A program made the translations under genes and the position numbers. Source: Firmicutes bacterium CAG:460 (GTDB lineage: Bacteria > Bacillota_I > Bacilli_A > RF39 > UBA660). From it: a stretch of DNA of 64,000 bases. Of this stretch, positions 34,762 through 45,124 are shown in pieces; within the stretch, counting starts at the first letter, position 1, and every line of letters starts with the position of its first letter. The notes beneath the pieces were generated by a model. That model was not told the DNA's origin. It was given only the letters and a program-made list of their open reading frames with translations, and made no database searches. The stretch covers positions 45,572 through 109,571 of the forward strand of contig FR899774.1 in NCBI GenBank assembly GCA_000437355.1, written 5' to 3'.

Positions 34762-35778
34762 TTACTCTATTGTTAAATTTTGTCCAGAGGGTTGAATTTG
34801 AATAAATGTATTACCATCATTTACATCTATTTCTTTACCATCCGTATAATAATATTTTGTTTGGCTCTTTCTAGATTCTTTTACCCATTTTATTGGAATG
34901 CTATATCCATTTGTAATGTAGTAACCTTCTCCAGAACCAATATTTTCAATATCTTGACGACCTTTGTTTTCACCATCATTTAGTGTTGTATTTTTTACTT
35001 GATATGTAATTATATTTTTAAAATGATATTGTTCTTTTGTTACATAGTCAGTATGTGCTTTGCCATTAACACTTCTTAAGTAATATTTGTTAGTTTCATC
35101 ATATTTGTAACTTGTAACTGTATTACTTGAATATGTTATTGATACATTATTAGCAACTTTGGCTCCCTCTTTTTTAGAAATATCAACTTCATCAACACTA
35201 TAGTTTAATAATAAATCATTATTTCTAGTAGTTCTTTTACTACCAAGACCATTATTTAACTTTTCAATACTTGTAAATAATGTGTGTTCTGATGCAACAT
35301 TTAAACTCTTATCTCTCCAGCCAGTTTTAGAATTATCAACTACAATTCTATCAACACCTAGAGCACTAAAATCTCTTTGAGCTTGAGGACTTTGACCATG
35401 ATGAACATAAATTGCATCATTTTCTAAAGCATAATCTAGGAAATAATGTCTTGCACTTCGGATTGAACCTATTCTTTCAGTATTTTGGTCCATAAATAAT
35501 GCCATATAACGTGTTATTCCGCCTTCAGCTATTAATTCATAAATAATGTAAGCATCTTGTAAGCCACTTTGTAGTGGTCTTGCAACACTTATGTTATTAA
35601 TCATAACTGCATATGGTCGAGAATTTTTACTTGTATCAACTATTTTTAAATTTTTCTTTTCTGGTGATTGTGTTGTTTTTCCAGTATCCTTTGTTGTTTC
35701 TTTTCCACATCCACTTAGAGATATGCAAAATATACCAATTAATAATATCGTTAATATTTTTGAGAATTTAGATTTCAT
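34762..35778 (-). CDS. DUF3048 lipoprotein (YerB-like)
   Basis: The 338-residue lipoprotein has the lipobox ISLSGCG. The DUF3048 signatures follow: RPYAVMINNISVARPLQSGL, ELIAEGGITRYMALF, IGSIRSARHYFLDYAL and YVHHGQSPQA. The C-terminal part contains the usual beta region (DGKEIDVNDGNTFIQI). Family members are exported and of unknown function. AAGGAGGTAATT precedes the start, and smpB lies immediately upstream. Confidence 0.9.
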   Translation of the reverse strand: MKSKFSKILTILLIGIFCISLSGCGKETTKDTGKTTQSPEKKNLKIVDTSKNSRPYAVMINNISVARPLQSGLQDAYIIYELIAEGGITRYMALFMDQNTERIGSIRSARHYFLDYALENDAIYVHHGQSPQAQRDFSALGVDRIVVDNSKTGWRDKSLNVASEHTLFTSIEKLNNGLGSKRTTRNNDLLLNYSVDEVDISKKEGAKVANNVSITYSSNTVTSYKYDETNKYYLRSVNGKAHTDYVTKEQYHFKNIITYQVKNTTLNDGENKGRQDIENIGSGEGYYITNGYSIPIKWVKESRKSQTKYYYTDGKEIDVNDGNTFIQIQPSGQNLTIE

Positions 35779-35780
35779 AA

Positions 35781-36209
35781 TTACCTCCTTAACCTATTAT
35801 CTCTTTCCATGTCCCTTTTTTTAATCATTTCTCTTTTGTCATAAAGTTTTTTACCTTTAGCAACACCAATTAAAACTTTGGCTTTGCCTTTTTTTAGATA
35901 AACTTTTAAAGGAACTAAAGTGTATCCTTCGCGACTAGTAAGTTCTAGCAACCTCTTTATTTCTTTTTTGTGAAGCAATAATTTTCTTTCTCTAGTCGGT
36001 TCGTGATTAAAAATACTTCCTTCATCATATTTATCAATGAACATATTGATTATATATGCTTCATTTTTTTTAATTCTAACATAACTATCTGTTAAATTTA
36101 CTGAGCCTTTTTTTATAGATTTTATTTCCGTTCCAACAAGGACAATACCTGCTTCTATTTCAGATGAGATAAAATAATTAAAATAAGCTTTTTTATTTGT
36201 TATTTCCAT
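35781..36209 (-). CDS. smpB: SsrA-binding protein SmpB
   Basis: SmpB binds tmRNA for trans-translation and ribosome rescue. The 142-residue protein has the full family pattern: [20 protein letters not shown] with [14 protein letters not shown], and the C-terminal tail [15 protein letters not shown]. It overlaps the end of rnr by 17 nt, the conserved rnr-smpB pair. The tmRNA gene ssrA is not visible next to it. Confidence 0.96.
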   Translation of the reverse strand: MEITNKKAYFNYFISSEIEAGIVLVGTEIKSIKKGSVNLTDSYVRIKKNEAYIINMFIDKYDEGSIFNHEPTRERKLLLHKKEIKRLLELTSREGYTLVPLKVYLKKGKAKVLIGVAKGKKLYDKREMIKKRDMERDNRLRR

Positions 36210-38304
36210 TATTGTCCCCCACTAATTCAAAGTCAATAATGCCTTGTTTTTTACTAGCCTTTGTAACTATTATTCTTACCTTGTCACCAATACGATATTT
36301 TTTCTTTTTATTGCTACTTATTAACGATAGCATTTCTGGAACATATGTGTAAAATCCATTTAATGTACTTATATGAACTAACCCTTCAACTAAATTATCT
36401 AATTCAACAAATAATCCAAAATTTGTTACACCACTAATAATCCCGTCATATTCTTCCCCAACATGTTTTTCCATATATTCAGCCATCTTCATGTCTAAAA
36501 CATCTCTTTCGGCTTCAATAGAATTAACTTCTGTTTCACTAGAATGTTCAGCAACATCTATTAGATATTTAGCATTAAAATTAATTGTTTCTAAATCAAT
36601 TCTGTTTTCAAAAAGATAAGTTCTAAGAAGTCTATGAACAGTTAAATCTGGAAATCTTCTTATTGGGCTGGTAAAATGAGTATAGTTTTTACTAGCTAGA
36701 CCAAAGTGACCAATATTATTTGTACTATAAATAGCTTTTTTCATACTTCTAAGTAACATATCAGAAAGTATTACAAATTCATCTTTATCACGAAATTCAT
36801 CAAGTAGTTTTTGCATGGTAACAGGTGTTATTTTGTTCAAGTTAGTATGGACTTGATAACCAAGTTGTTTTATTAAGTTGCAAAAATCTTCAATCTTTTC
36901 GGCATTTGGTAAATCATGAACACGGTAGATAAATGGTAAATCCATATTACTTATATGTGTTGCTACAGTTTCATTAGCTGCTATCATAAAGTCTTCAATT
37001 AACTTTTCGCCAGTGCCTTGTACTCGTTTTACAATATCAATTGCTCGACCTTTTTTATCTTGTATTACTTTCGCTTCATCTATTCCAAAGTCTATGTATC
37101 CACGATTAATTTTTTCTTTTCTTAATATCTTTGCTAACTCATGCATTGTTTTTAATGTATCAACAAATTCTTCGTAACCTTTTGGAACTTTATTTTCATC
37201 TAATATTTTGTTTACGTTTTTGTAAGTCGTTTGTTTTCTAGACATAATATATGATGGAAATATATCGTAATCAATAACTTTTCCAGCATCATTAATTGTC
37301 ATTACACAACTAATTGTAAGTCTTACTACTTCGGGGTTGAGAGAACAAATACCATTTGATAATTGATGTGGTAGCATTGGTATAACTGTGTCTGCTAAAT
37401 AACTTGATGTTCCGCGAGAAAATGCACTATCATAAAGGGCAGTTCCAACTTTAGCATAGTTTGAAACATCTGCAATATGAACTCCAAGTATATAATTGTT
37501 CCCATCTTTTTTTACACTTATAGCATCATCGATATCTTTAGTATCATCACCATCTATTGTAAAAATCATTTCCTTTGTTAAATCTGTTCTTCCAATTAAA
37601 TCATTTTCACAAACGGTATCAGGAATATTTTTTAATTCGTTTAAAACCGCTTCACTAAATATTGTTTCAATTGAATGTTTAGCTGCAATTGTTAAAATAT
37701 CAACGCCCGGGTCATTTTTGTGTCCTATAATTCTTTCAACTTTACCTAAAAATGTTCTATTACCAATTTCTTTTATAATTGAAACAATAACTTTATGGCC
37801 TTCTACGCAACCTTTCATACTGTCTTTAGTCAATTTTACTGCAATATTTAACTTTTCATCATCTGCTTTAAAAGCAAGATTTTTCTTATCTTTTACTATT
37901 TCTCCAACGACGGTTTTTAAATCTCTTTTCAAAACATTTCTAATATATCCTTCGGGATTTGGGTCACTAAGTCTTGTTTTTATTTCAACTTCAACAAAGT
38001 CGCCGTTTATTGCCCCTAGTAAATCATCATTATGAACAAATACTGGTTCTGGTTCACATTCAACAAATCCATTACCATTTTTATTAATTTTAAGAACTCC
38101 AACACGTAAAGACTTTGTGTTAGACATTAATAAATATTCGTGATTTTTAGACATATGAACAATGCCCTCTTTTACTAGTTCAGCTAGGGTTGCTTCGAGT
38201 TCTTTTACGCCTTCTACACCTTTTAATTGGATTTTACTATTTATAGTATTTATATCTTGTCCTTTTGTTTCATCTTTTAATGCTTCTAATATTTTTTCCC
38301 TCAT
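36193..38304 (-). CDS. rnr: Ribonuclease R
   Basis: RNase R is a processive 3'-5' exoribonuclease that degrades structured RNA and acts in mRNA decay with tmRNA. The 703-residue protein has a winged-helix start, two cold-shock domains, the RNB core with catalytic aspartates in [16 protein letters not shown], and [14 protein letters not shown]-terminal S1 domain ([17 protein letters not shown]) completes it. It is the canonical copy; the plus-strand gene at 6626 is a diverged paralog. Confidence 0.95.
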   Translation of the reverse strand: MREKILEALKDETKGQDINTINSKIQLKGVEGVKELEATLAELVKEGIVHMSKNHEYLLMSNTKSLRVGVLKINKNGNGFVECEPEPVFVHNDDLLGAINGDFVEVEIKTRLSDPNPEGYIRNVLKRDLKTVVGEIVKDKKNLAFKADDEKLNIAVKLTKDSMKGCVEGHKVIVSIIKEIGNRTFLGKVERIIGHKNDPGVDILTIAAKHSIETIFSEAVLNELKNIPDTVCENDLIGRTDLTKEMIFTIDGDDTKDIDDAISVKKDGNNYILGVHIADVSNYAKVGTALYDSAFSRGTSSYLADTVIPMLPHQLSNGICSLNPEVVRLTISCVMTINDAGKVIDYDIFPSYIMSRKQTTYKNVNKILDENKVPKGYEEFVDTLKTMHELAKILRKEKINRGYIDFGIDEAKVIQDKKGRAIDIVKRVQGTGEKLIEDFMIAANETVATHISNMDLPFIYRVHDLPNAEKIEDFCNLIKQLGYQVHTNLNKITPVTMQKLLDEFRDKDEFVILSDMLLRSMKKAIYSTNNIGHFGLASKNYTHFTSPIRRFPDLTVHRLLRTYLFENRIDLETINFNAKYLIDVAEHSSETEVNSIEAERDVLDMKMAEYMEKHVGEEYDGIISGVTNFGLFVELDNLVEGLVHISTLNGFYTYVPEMLSLISSNKKKKYRIGDKVRIIVTKASKKQGIIDFELVGDNNGNNK

Positions 38305-38310
38305 AATATA

Positions 38311-38667
38311 CTATCCTTCTTTATGTGTACAAATCATTTTACCATCTTTCCAGCTAATTTGTACGAAACTTTTAGTATCTTCACTAACTAACTTATTATT
38401 TAAAGGATTTTTTAAATTATTTTTGATATACTTTTTATCAATTAGTCTTTCATACTTAACTTTGCAAAGATATTCAAAACCTTCACACAACGCTTCAGTA
38501 TAATTTTCATCTTCAGCTAATTTGCATGCAGCTTTTTCTAATTTTTCGTGATAATCATTAATTTCTTTTGTTTTTATACCACCAAAAATCAAAACGACCG
38601 CTAGTATAATCGTAATAATTATTATTAATGCTAATAATATTGTCAGTACCCTCTTTTTATTCTTCAT
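38311..38667 (-). CDS. Pilin-like membrane protein without a prepilin cleavage site
   Basis: The 118-residue protein has an N-terminal transmembrane helix (VLTILLALIIIITIILAVVL) after a basic MKNKKR. It is related to the next upstream protein: both have (E/I)(K/E)AAC near residue 45 and a matching (L/I)(K/D)..L.NP..NK...ED.......(I/V)SWK tail. It lacks the GFTLIE peptidase site of its neighbour. Two Cys in the middle and one near the end could form disulfides. It may be a minor pilin derivative, with function unknown. Confidence 0.65.
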   Translation of the reverse strand: MKNKKRVLTILLALIIIITIILAVVLIFGGIKTKEINDYHEKLEKAACKLAEDENYTEALCEGFEYLCKVKYERLIDKKYIKNNLKNPLNNKLVSEDTKSFVQISWKDGKMICTHKEG

Positions 38668-38705
38668 TTTTTATCACATATAAAGTATAACATATTTATT
38701 GTTAT

Positions 38706-39056
38706 TTAACTAGTACTTATTGAACATTTTTTTTCATTATTTTTCCATGATACTTTTACGCCAATTATTGTTGAATCTTCTAAAATGGTTTTATTATTCT
38801 TAGGATTTTTTAAATCTTTTTTTATTAGACCAGCTCTGACAATAGTTTCCTTGCTAATTGTTTCAGCTGTTGTAATGTTATTTATTTCAACATATAAACA
38901 AGCAGCGTTTTCTATTTCTGTTTTGTAAGCATTATACTTTTTGTCTTCCTCTTTACCAAATAAGCCAGTCATACTAACTCCTACAGTTACTGATATCGCT
39001 GCTAATAATGCTATTACTACTATAATTTCTATTAATGTAAATCCATTTTTTTTCAT
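38706..39056 (-). CDS. Type IV pilin-like protein with prepilin leader
   Basis: The 116-residue protein starts MKKNGFTLIEIIVVIALLAA, a textbook type IV prepilin/pseudopilin leader (cleavage after Gly, Glu at +5). The remainder is short, with KYNAYKTEIENAACLYVE and KKDLKNPKNNKTILEDSTII. No pilin ATPase, platform protein or prepilin peptidase lies in the window. The pair of pilin genes interrupts the usual secG-rnr neighbourhood. Confidence 0.8.
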   Translation of the reverse strand: MKKNGFTLIEIIVVIALLAAISVTVGVSMTGLFGKEEDKKYNAYKTEIENAACLYVEINNITTAETISKETIVRAGLIKKDLKNPKNNKTILEDSTIIGVKVSWKNNEKKCSISTS

Positions 39057-39118
39057 ATTGTCTCCCTTTATTTTAACTAAATTTATTATACACTAAATAT
39101 TTATAAATTGCATTATTT

Positions 39119-40133
39119 TTATACAAATTTGTATGTGAGCGGTGCTAGTTTTTCACTTCTAACAAAGTTTGCCACAAACTTGTCTTGGTCTTTTGTTATA
39201 ATTATTCCTATTGTTGGGTTATTATTTGGTTCTTTAACATAGTTATCAACAAGGTTCATATAGAATTCCACTTGACCTTTATCTTCTTTTTTAAGTTTTC
39301 TACATTTTATTTCTACTACTACATAACAATCATATTTAATATTGTAAAGTAACATATCTATAAAATAGTTTTTATTTCCATCGCTAACTTTATATTGATT
39401 TCCTACCCAAGTAAATCCTTTACCTAATTGTAAAAACACACAACTTAATTGTGAATAAATTAATTTTTCTAAATCACTCTCTGATTTTATTTCTTTATCT
39501 TTTAATTCTAGTAATATTGGATTTTTAAAGTTATCCTAATTCTAAAAACACATAACTTAATTGTGAATAAATTAGTTTTTCTAAATCACTTTCTGATTTT
39601 ATTTCTTTATCTTTTAATTCTAGTAATATTGGATTTTTAAAGTTATTTATTATTGCTGGTACTTTTATAGGAACAATCATATCAATTTTTTCTGGCTTAT
39701 GTTCTAATCTTTCATACGAATTACTTTTTATTTCTTTTATTAATTCTCTTTGAGACAAATTATTTTCAATGCATAAATTTATATAATAGTTTCTTTTGTT
39801 CTCATCTTTTATTGGCAAAATAGTTCTTATTATTGTCCAACTCAATTGTTGGCGCACTGCGCCAATTATTGGAAAACATAGATATAATTGCCTAAACCTG
39901 GATAAATTTGTATAATCATATCCTTTACCATATTCTTTTGTTAACTTTGCTGACCAATCTTTTAACAACTCATTTCCATACTTAGATTTATCTTTTCCTC
40001 CTTGGGCTTCCACTATTAATCTTCCCACATTCCAATAACATTCTACTAATTCCATATTAGCATTTGTTTCTCTGATAGCTTTTCCTATTTCTACTTTTTT
40101 AACATAACTATTTACTTCATCATAATAATTCAT
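39119..40133 (-). pseudogene. Frameshifted DUF1016 (YhcG-type) nuclease gene with a 112-bp internal duplication
   Basis: The 5' part (40133-39531) encodes the DUF1016 N-terminal domain (VGRLIVEAQGGKDKSKYG, YDYTNLSRFRQLYLCFP) and the start of the catalytic domain up to YSQLSYVFLELG, then a stop. The next 112 bp repeat the preceding 112 bp with only a few differences. In a shifted frame the sequence continues as YSQLSCVFLQLGKGFTWVGN and the full PD-(D/E)XK-like end (VVVEIKCRKL). Because 112 is not a multiple of three, the duplication breaks the frame. Intact homologs are single chains of about 330-350 residues and are often found with restriction systems. The two copies of the repeat have diverged, so this is not a simple assembly stutter. 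Confidence 0.8.
39423..39644. repeat. Tandem 112-bp duplication inside the DUF1016 gene
   Basis: Positions 39423-39532 and 39535-39644 align with an offset of 112 bases and only about five differences. The unit encodes roughly NFKNPILLELKDKEIKSE and the following helix. Confidence 0.85.
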
Positions 40134-40392
40134 TTTTTACCTCCTTTTAGAAATAAATACAATTTTTCTTTCATATATAATATTTCCTAAAGAGTTTAAA
40201 TTTTTGCACTTTTTTTGAAACTTTTTTATTTATTTTTGAGGAACATAAAAAAATCCCTTTATTTAAGGGAAATTTTTCATTTAAAAAATTTTTTGTTAAA
40301 TTTTTTACTTTACGATAAAAACGACAATATTTTTAACACATATCGTGTAAAGTGCAGTTTTTGATACTCAGTCTGAGTATTTTAAATTACAA
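40134..40392. other. Intergenic region with several inverted repeats
   Basis: Between secG and the DUF1016 gene lie three symmetric elements. One is a hairpin AAATCCCTT-(5)-AAGGGAAATTT near 40251-40276. The second is ACTTTACGATA (40307-40317) facing TATCGTGTAAAGT (40341-40353). The third is a perfect 17-bp palindrome ATACTCAG-T-CTGAGTAT (40364-40380). No ORF with a ribosome-binding site is present. The palindrome is the best candidate for a protein-binding site. Confidence 0.55.
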
Positions 40393-40396
40393 AAAA

Positions 40397-40416
40397 AATA
40401 GTGGTTTCCCACTATT
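40397..40416 (-). terminator. Terminator of secG
   Basis: The minus strand reads AATAGTGG-GAAA-CCACTATT followed by six T: an 8-base-pair stem with a GNRA loop that overlaps the secG stop codon. Confidence 0.9.
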
Positions 40417-40630
40417 TCAAGAACAATATTAATGATATAACGAAGAATAATATTCCTAAAATCATAGTAATTCTACTAACTACTAGTTCTAAGCCTCTTT
40501 CTTTTTGGTGTTGAAATAAATTATCATTTCCACCAGTTATTATTCCACCGGCATCACTAGCTTTATTTCCTTGTAAAAGAACTATAGCTATTAGTAATAT
40601 TGATATTACAAGTAATATATTTTCTAACAT
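40412..40630 (-). CDS. secG: Preprotein translocase subunit SecG
   Basis: SecG is the small subunit of the SecYEG channel. The 72-residue protein has two hydrophobic helices around the conserved VLLQGNKASDAGGIITGGND segment. In Bacillus secG precedes rnr-smpB; here pilin-like and DUF1016 genes lie between them. Confidence 0.92.
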   Translation of the reverse strand: MLENILLVISILLIAIVLLQGNKASDAGGIITGGNDNLFQHQKERGLELVVSRITMILGILFFVISLILFLK

Positions 40631-40685
40631 TTTAACACATCCGTTTCATAAATAATCTATCACAAGTTGTTAAACTTTGCAACAA

Positions 40686-42620
40686 TTATTTTTCTTCTTC
40701 CTTTGTTTTTCTTGGTTTTTTCTTTGGGTTTTTTTCTTCTTCGTTCTTTGTTTCTTTTTCAATTTCTTCAATTGGTTTGATTTCACCAGTTTCAACAATT
40801 GACTCAATTTGTTCTTTAGTTATTGTTTCATATTTCATTAATGCATCACTTAGAGCAAAGATTAAATCTTTGTTTTCACCGATAATTTTTTTAGCTTTTA
40901 AATAACAATCTTCAATAATTTTACGAACTTGTTCATCAATTTCTAATGCTACTTGGTCTGAGAAATCTCTTGATTTAGCATAATCTCTTCCTAAGAAGAC
41001 ATTTTCACTTTTTTCTTCATATTGAACTGGACCTAAGTCACTCATTCCATATTCAGTAACCATACTTCTTGCAATACGTGTTGCTTTTTTGAAGTCATCG
41101 CTTGCTCCGGTTGAAATTTCATTTAAGAACATTTCTTCACTTACACGTCCACCAAGTAAACCAGTAATTTGTGCAAGTAATTCATCTTTAGTCATGACAG
41201 CAATTTTTTCTTCTTTTGGAAGCATCATTGTGTAACCACCAGCCATACCACGTGGTATGATTGTAATTTTATGGACTTCTTGAGCATCTTCTAGTTTTAT
41301 ACCAATTACAGCATGCCCTGCTTCATGAATTGATACAAGTTTCTTTTCTTTATCAGTTATTTTTCTAGTTGTCTTAGCAGGTCCAAGTAAAACTCTATCT
41401 GTTGCTTCATCTATTTCATCCATTGTAATAGCATTTTTATTACGACGAACTGTAAGAAGTGCAGCTTCATTAAGTAAGTTTTCTAGGTCTGCTCCAGAAA
41501 AACCTGGTGTACGTAAACTTAAATTACTTAAGTTAACATCTTTACCTAATGTTTTATTTTTAGCATGAACTTTTAAGATTTGTTCACGTTCATTAGCATC
41601 TGGTAGACTTACTGTTACTTGTCTATCGAAACGTCCTGGACGAAGTAGAGCTGGGTCTAGAACATCTGGTCTATTTGTAGCTGCTATAATGATGATACCT
41701 TCATTTTCACCGAAACCATCCATTTCTGTTAATAATTGGTTAAGAGTTTGTTCTCTTTCATCATGTCCACCACCAAGACCTGTTCCTCTTTGACGACCTA
41801 CGGCATCAATTTCATCTATAAAGATTAAGCATGGAGCATTTCTTTTTGCTTCTTTGAACATATCACGAACACGTGATGCTCCGACACCTACGAATAATTC
41901 AACGAAATCTGAACCGCTTATAAAGAAGAATGGCACATTAGCTTCACCTGCAATAGCTTTAGCTAGTAATGTTTTACCTGTTCCTGGAGGGCCTACTAAT
42001 AAGACACCTTTAGGAATTCTTGCTCCCATTTTTTCAAACTTTTTAGGGTTCTTTAAGAAGTCTATTAATTCTTCAACTTCTTCTTTTTCTTCTTTTAATC
42101 CAGCAACATCTTTAAAGCTCTTCTTATCATTTTCATTGCTTAAACGAGCCTTACTTTTTCCAAAATCCATTGAATTTTTATTTGAGTTTGCTAGTTTAGT
42201 AAATAAAATATACATGATAACTACCATTAAAACTAAAGGTAAAACGTTAACTAAGATATATAAGAAAACATTTTCTCCAGGATCTGAATTAGTATCATAT
42301 TCTTTTACATCATTTTCTTTTATTAAAGATAAAACAGTGTCTAATTCTGTACCAACTACTTTTGCTTGGAAACTTTCAGTCTTTTTATAATTTTCTAGTT
42401 TACCTTCAATTACATATATACTTTCATTACTTTTTGGAGTAACAGTAATTTCTGTAACATTATTTTCTTTTAATTCTGAAATTAATTCTCCAGTCTTTAA
42501 TTCATGAACTTTAGTACCTTGCATGTTTAAAGCAAATAACACTATAGCTATTACCCCTGCTAAAACTAAATAAGGTAAAAAGTTTTTAAAATTATCATTT
42601 CCTTTTGTTTTTACATTCAT
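40686..42620 (-). CDS. ftsH: ATP-dependent zinc metalloprotease FtsH
   Basis: FtsH is a membrane-bound AAA+ protease that removes misfolded and regulatory proteins. The 644-residue protein has two transmembrane helices around an outside domain (residues about 15-135), Walker A GPPGTGKT, Walker [12 protein letters not shown], the arginine-finger region LLRPGRFDR, and the zinc site HEAGH. It ends in a Lys/Glu-rich tail. It follows tilS by 9 nt. Confidence 0.97.
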   Translation of the reverse strand: MNVKTKGNDNFKNFLPYLVLAGVIAIVLFALNMQGTKVHELKTGELISELKENNVTEITVTPKSNESIYVIEGKLENYKKTESFQAKVVGTELDTVLSLIKENDVKEYDTNSDPGENVFLYILVNVLPLVLMVVIMYILFTKLANSNKNSMDFGKSKARLSNENDKKSFKDVAGLKEEKEEVEELIDFLKNPKKFEKMGARIPKGVLLVGPPGTGKTLLAKAIAGEANVPFFFISGSDFVELFVGVGASRVRDMFKEAKRNAPCLIFIDEIDAVGRQRGTGLGGGHDEREQTLNQLLTEMDGFGENEGIIIIAATNRPDVLDPALLRPGRFDRQVTVSLPDANEREQILKVHAKNKTLGKDVNLSNLSLRTPGFSGADLENLLNEAALLTVRRNKNAITMDEIDEATDRVLLGPAKTTRKITDKEKKLVSIHEAGHAVIGIKLEDAQEVHKITIIPRGMAGGYTMMLPKEEKIAVMTKDELLAQITGLLGGRVSEEMFLNEISTGASDDFKKATRIARSMVTEYGMSDLGPVQYEEKSENVFLGRDYAKSRDFSDQVALEIDEQVRKIIEDCYLKAKKIIGENKDLIFALSDALMKYETITKEQIESIVETGEIKPIEEIEKETKNEEEKNPKKKPRKTKEEEK

Positions 42621-42629
42621 TTATTATAT

Positions 42630-43940
42630 TCACCTTGCCTTACATCTAATTATTATATCATATTTTTCTGATTTGTCTTTAGAAAATTGCGATTTTTTTA
42701 AATTTGGAACCCATAAAACTGTATTTTTGGCGTCAACTACGATAGGATAAGTACTTCTTTTAGCTTTTGGAACCTTTTCATCTATAAAAATATCACTTAT
42801 TTTCTTGTTGCCATTTAAATTTTTAACTTGCATTTTATCTCCAGCTTTAACACTACGTATTTTTAATGGCAAACTAATTTCACTGCTATTTAAATATATA
42901 CAAGAATTTGTATTATCTCCATCCTTATTATTATAGTAAAAAATGAAGTCTTCTATAACAATATCTTTATCAAAAACAATTTCTTCTAGTTTTTTATCTT
43001 CTTTTTTCTTAATAAAAACATGTCCATAACTGTTAATTCCTTGATAATAATTGTTTAAGTCTATACATTTATTGTTTTGATTTAATAGCTTTATTAAATT
43101 ATTCATTTGTTCATCAGATATATCAAAATAATCTTTACTTTGAATGTCTTTTACTAGAATTTCTAAACATTTTCTTTTAATAAAATCACTTTCGTTATTT
43201 ATATTGTTAATAACTATTTGATTATCTACAATAAAATTATTATTTTTAATATAATTAGTTACAAAACTATCATATTCAATTAATTCTTTAGAAAATTTTA
43301 AGTATTTTTCATGAACTTTAGGATTTTCCTTTTTTAAGAATGGTAAAACAATATGTCGATATCTATTTCTAGTATGTTCTAACTCATTATTTGTTTTATC
43401 AACTCTGTATGGAACATTATTTTCTTCAAGATACTTAATTATTTCATCCTTTGTTACCTTTAAAAGTGGTCTTAAAATTAAATTATCACTATGTGTAGAT
43501 ATTTCTTTGATACCTATATAACCACTTAGGTTGCTTCCTCTTGTTAAACGCATTAAAATTGTTTCAATTAAATCATCTCCATGGTGCGCTGTTAAAAGTT
43601 TTTTGGCATTGTATTTCTTTAATAATTCATAAAAAAATTCATATCTTCTTCTTCTAGCATCTTCTTCTGTGAATGTTTTTTCAAGATACTCATTAATCTC
43701 AAGTAACTCAAAAATTAATCCATTATTTTTAGCATATTTTTCCACCATTTGGGCTTCTTCTTCACTTTCAATACGTAGTTTATGGTTAACATGAGCAACA
43801 ATTATTTTTAAATTTAACTCATCTTTTAACTTGGTTACTAAATCAAGTAGGCACATTGAGTCAGGGCCTCCGCTACAAGCTACAACAACAGCATCTTTAT
43901 TATTTAAATTATTTTTTAAAAAATCTATTACTTTTTTCAT
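42630..43940 (-). CDS. tilS: tRNA(Ile)-lysidine synthase
   Basis: TilS converts C34 of the AUA-reading tRNA-Ile to lysidine. The 436-residue protein has the PP-loop VVACSGGPDSMCLLDL, the HHGDDLIETILMRLTRG segment, and C-terminal substrate-binding domains (VKAGDKMQVKNLNGNKKISD). Its ATG overlaps the prfB stop as ATGA. The order prfB-tilS-ftsH lacks hpt, which lies between tilS and ftsH in Bacillus. Confidence 0.95.
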   Translation of the reverse strand: MKKVIDFLKNNLNNKDAVVVACSGGPDSMCLLDLVTKLKDELNLKIIVAHVNHKLRIESEEEAQMVEKYAKNNGLIFELLEINEYLEKTFTEEDARRRRYEFFYELLKKYNAKKLLTAHHGDDLIETILMRLTRGSNLSGYIGIKEISTHSDNLILRPLLKVTKDEIIKYLEENNVPYRVDKTNNELEHTRNRYRHIVLPFLKKENPKVHEKYLKFSKELIEYDSFVTNYIKNNNFIVDNQIVINNINNESDFIKRKCLEILVKDIQSKDYFDISDEQMNNLIKLLNQNNKCIDLNNYYQGINSYGHVFIKKKEDKKLEEIVFDKDIVIEDFIFYYNNKDGDNTNSCIYLNSSEISLPLKIRSVKAGDKMQVKNLNGNKKISDIFIDEKVPKAKRSTYPIVVDAKNTVLWVPNLKKSQFSKDKSEKYDIIIRCKAR

Positions 43941-45020
43941 TGTAACTCCTTTAAATTGTATACAAGCATTTCTTTTATGTTACCATCAAGAATTTTTTCT
44001 GGTTCATGTGACTCATAATTACTACGATGATCTTTTACCATTTTATAAGGTTCCAAAATGTAACTTCTTATTTGGCTACCAAAATTAATACTTGATGACT
44101 CACCTTTTAAAGCATTTAATTTTGCTTGTTCTTTTTCTAGTTCTATCATGTATAATTTATTTTTTAACATTTTCATTGCTTGTTCTTTGTTGTTTAATTG
44201 ACTTCTTTCATTTTGACACGTAACTACTGTTTTAGTTGGTATATGAGTTATTCTTACTGCTGAATTACTTGTATTAACTGATTGACCACCTGCTCCGCTT
44301 GAATGATAAACATCTATTTTTAAATCTTCTTCTTTTATTTCAATATTAATATCTCTTTTTATCTCAGGCATAATACTTACCGATGCAAATGATGTATGTC
44401 TTCTGGCCCCAGCATCAAATGGTGATATTCTAACTAAACGATGCACTCCATCTTCTTTCTTTAAATATCCATAAGCATAATCACCACTTATTTTTAAAGT
44501 AATACTTTTTATTCCTACTTCTTCACCTTTTTGTTCATCTATTATTTCCCACTTGAAGCCTTCTTTTTCAGTAAATCTTTCATACATTCTAGCTAGCATA
44601 CTAGCCCAGTCACATGATTCTGTGCCTCCAGCTCCTGGATGAATTTCTAAATATGCATTTAACATATCAAATTCTCCACTTAAGATAACAGATGTTTCCA
44701 ACTCATTTATTTCTGTTTCTAATGTTATTAACTCTTCCCTTATCAACAAGAAAAAATCTTCTTCGTCAGCTATAAGCAATTCTAAATTATCCGCTATTTT
44801 TTTATTTAAATTATTATATAATGTTACTTCTTTTTTTAAATTTGCTAATCTTTTGTTGATATCATTCGCTTTATCAACATTTTGCCAGAAATCTTCTTGT
44901 TTTTGTTCTTCTTCTAGGGCAGATATTTCTTCCTTTTTTTTATCTAAGTCAAAGATACCTCCCTAGAGAATTTAAGGTTTCTTTATATTCGTTTAATTTA
45001 TTTAATAATTCTTCTTTCAT
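43937..45020 (-). CDS. prfB: Peptide chain release factor 2, programmed +1 frameshift
   Basis: RF2 releases proteins at UAA and UGA codons. The zero frame starts at ATG 45018-45020 and gives 23 codons ending TAT CTT TGA (TGA at 44951-44949). The ribosome slips +1 on CTT-T to read GAC, and the remaining 337 codons continue to 43937, total about 360 residues. The stimulating GGGAGG (44963-44958) sits just before the slip site. The main frame has the stop-codon motif SPFDAG and the GGQ motif HSSGAGGQSVN. The frameshift gives autoregulation by RF2 level. Confidence 0.96.
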
Positions 45021-45081
45021 GCGAATTTTCCTTTCGTGCCATTATTCTATCATATTTTCTCAAAAAAAACTAGGGTCCAAA

Positions 45082-45113
45082 AGAAAAAACTAAGTAACAA
45101 TGTGCTACTTAGT
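45082..45113 (-). terminator. Terminator after the second surface-protein remnant
   Basis: The minus strand reads ACTAAGTA, a 10-nt loop, TACTTAGT and TTTTTTC. It lies 12 nt after the stop codon of the remnant. Confidence 0.8.
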
Positions 45114-45124
45114 TCTATTAGCTA

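Noticed and set aside
35700..36300. A tmRNA gene next to smpB
   Set aside because: smpB is followed after 2 nt by the YerB-like gene, and no tRNA-Ala-like ends were found nearby.
37496..38035. A 179-codon open frame on the plus strand opposite rnr
   Set aside because: It is a mirror of the conserved RNase R sequence, with no ribosome-binding site and low-complexity Ser/Phe/Ile composition.
40307..40353. The ACTTTACGATA inverted repeat as ends of a small transposon
   Set aside because: The arms enclose only 23 nt and no target-site duplication is visible.
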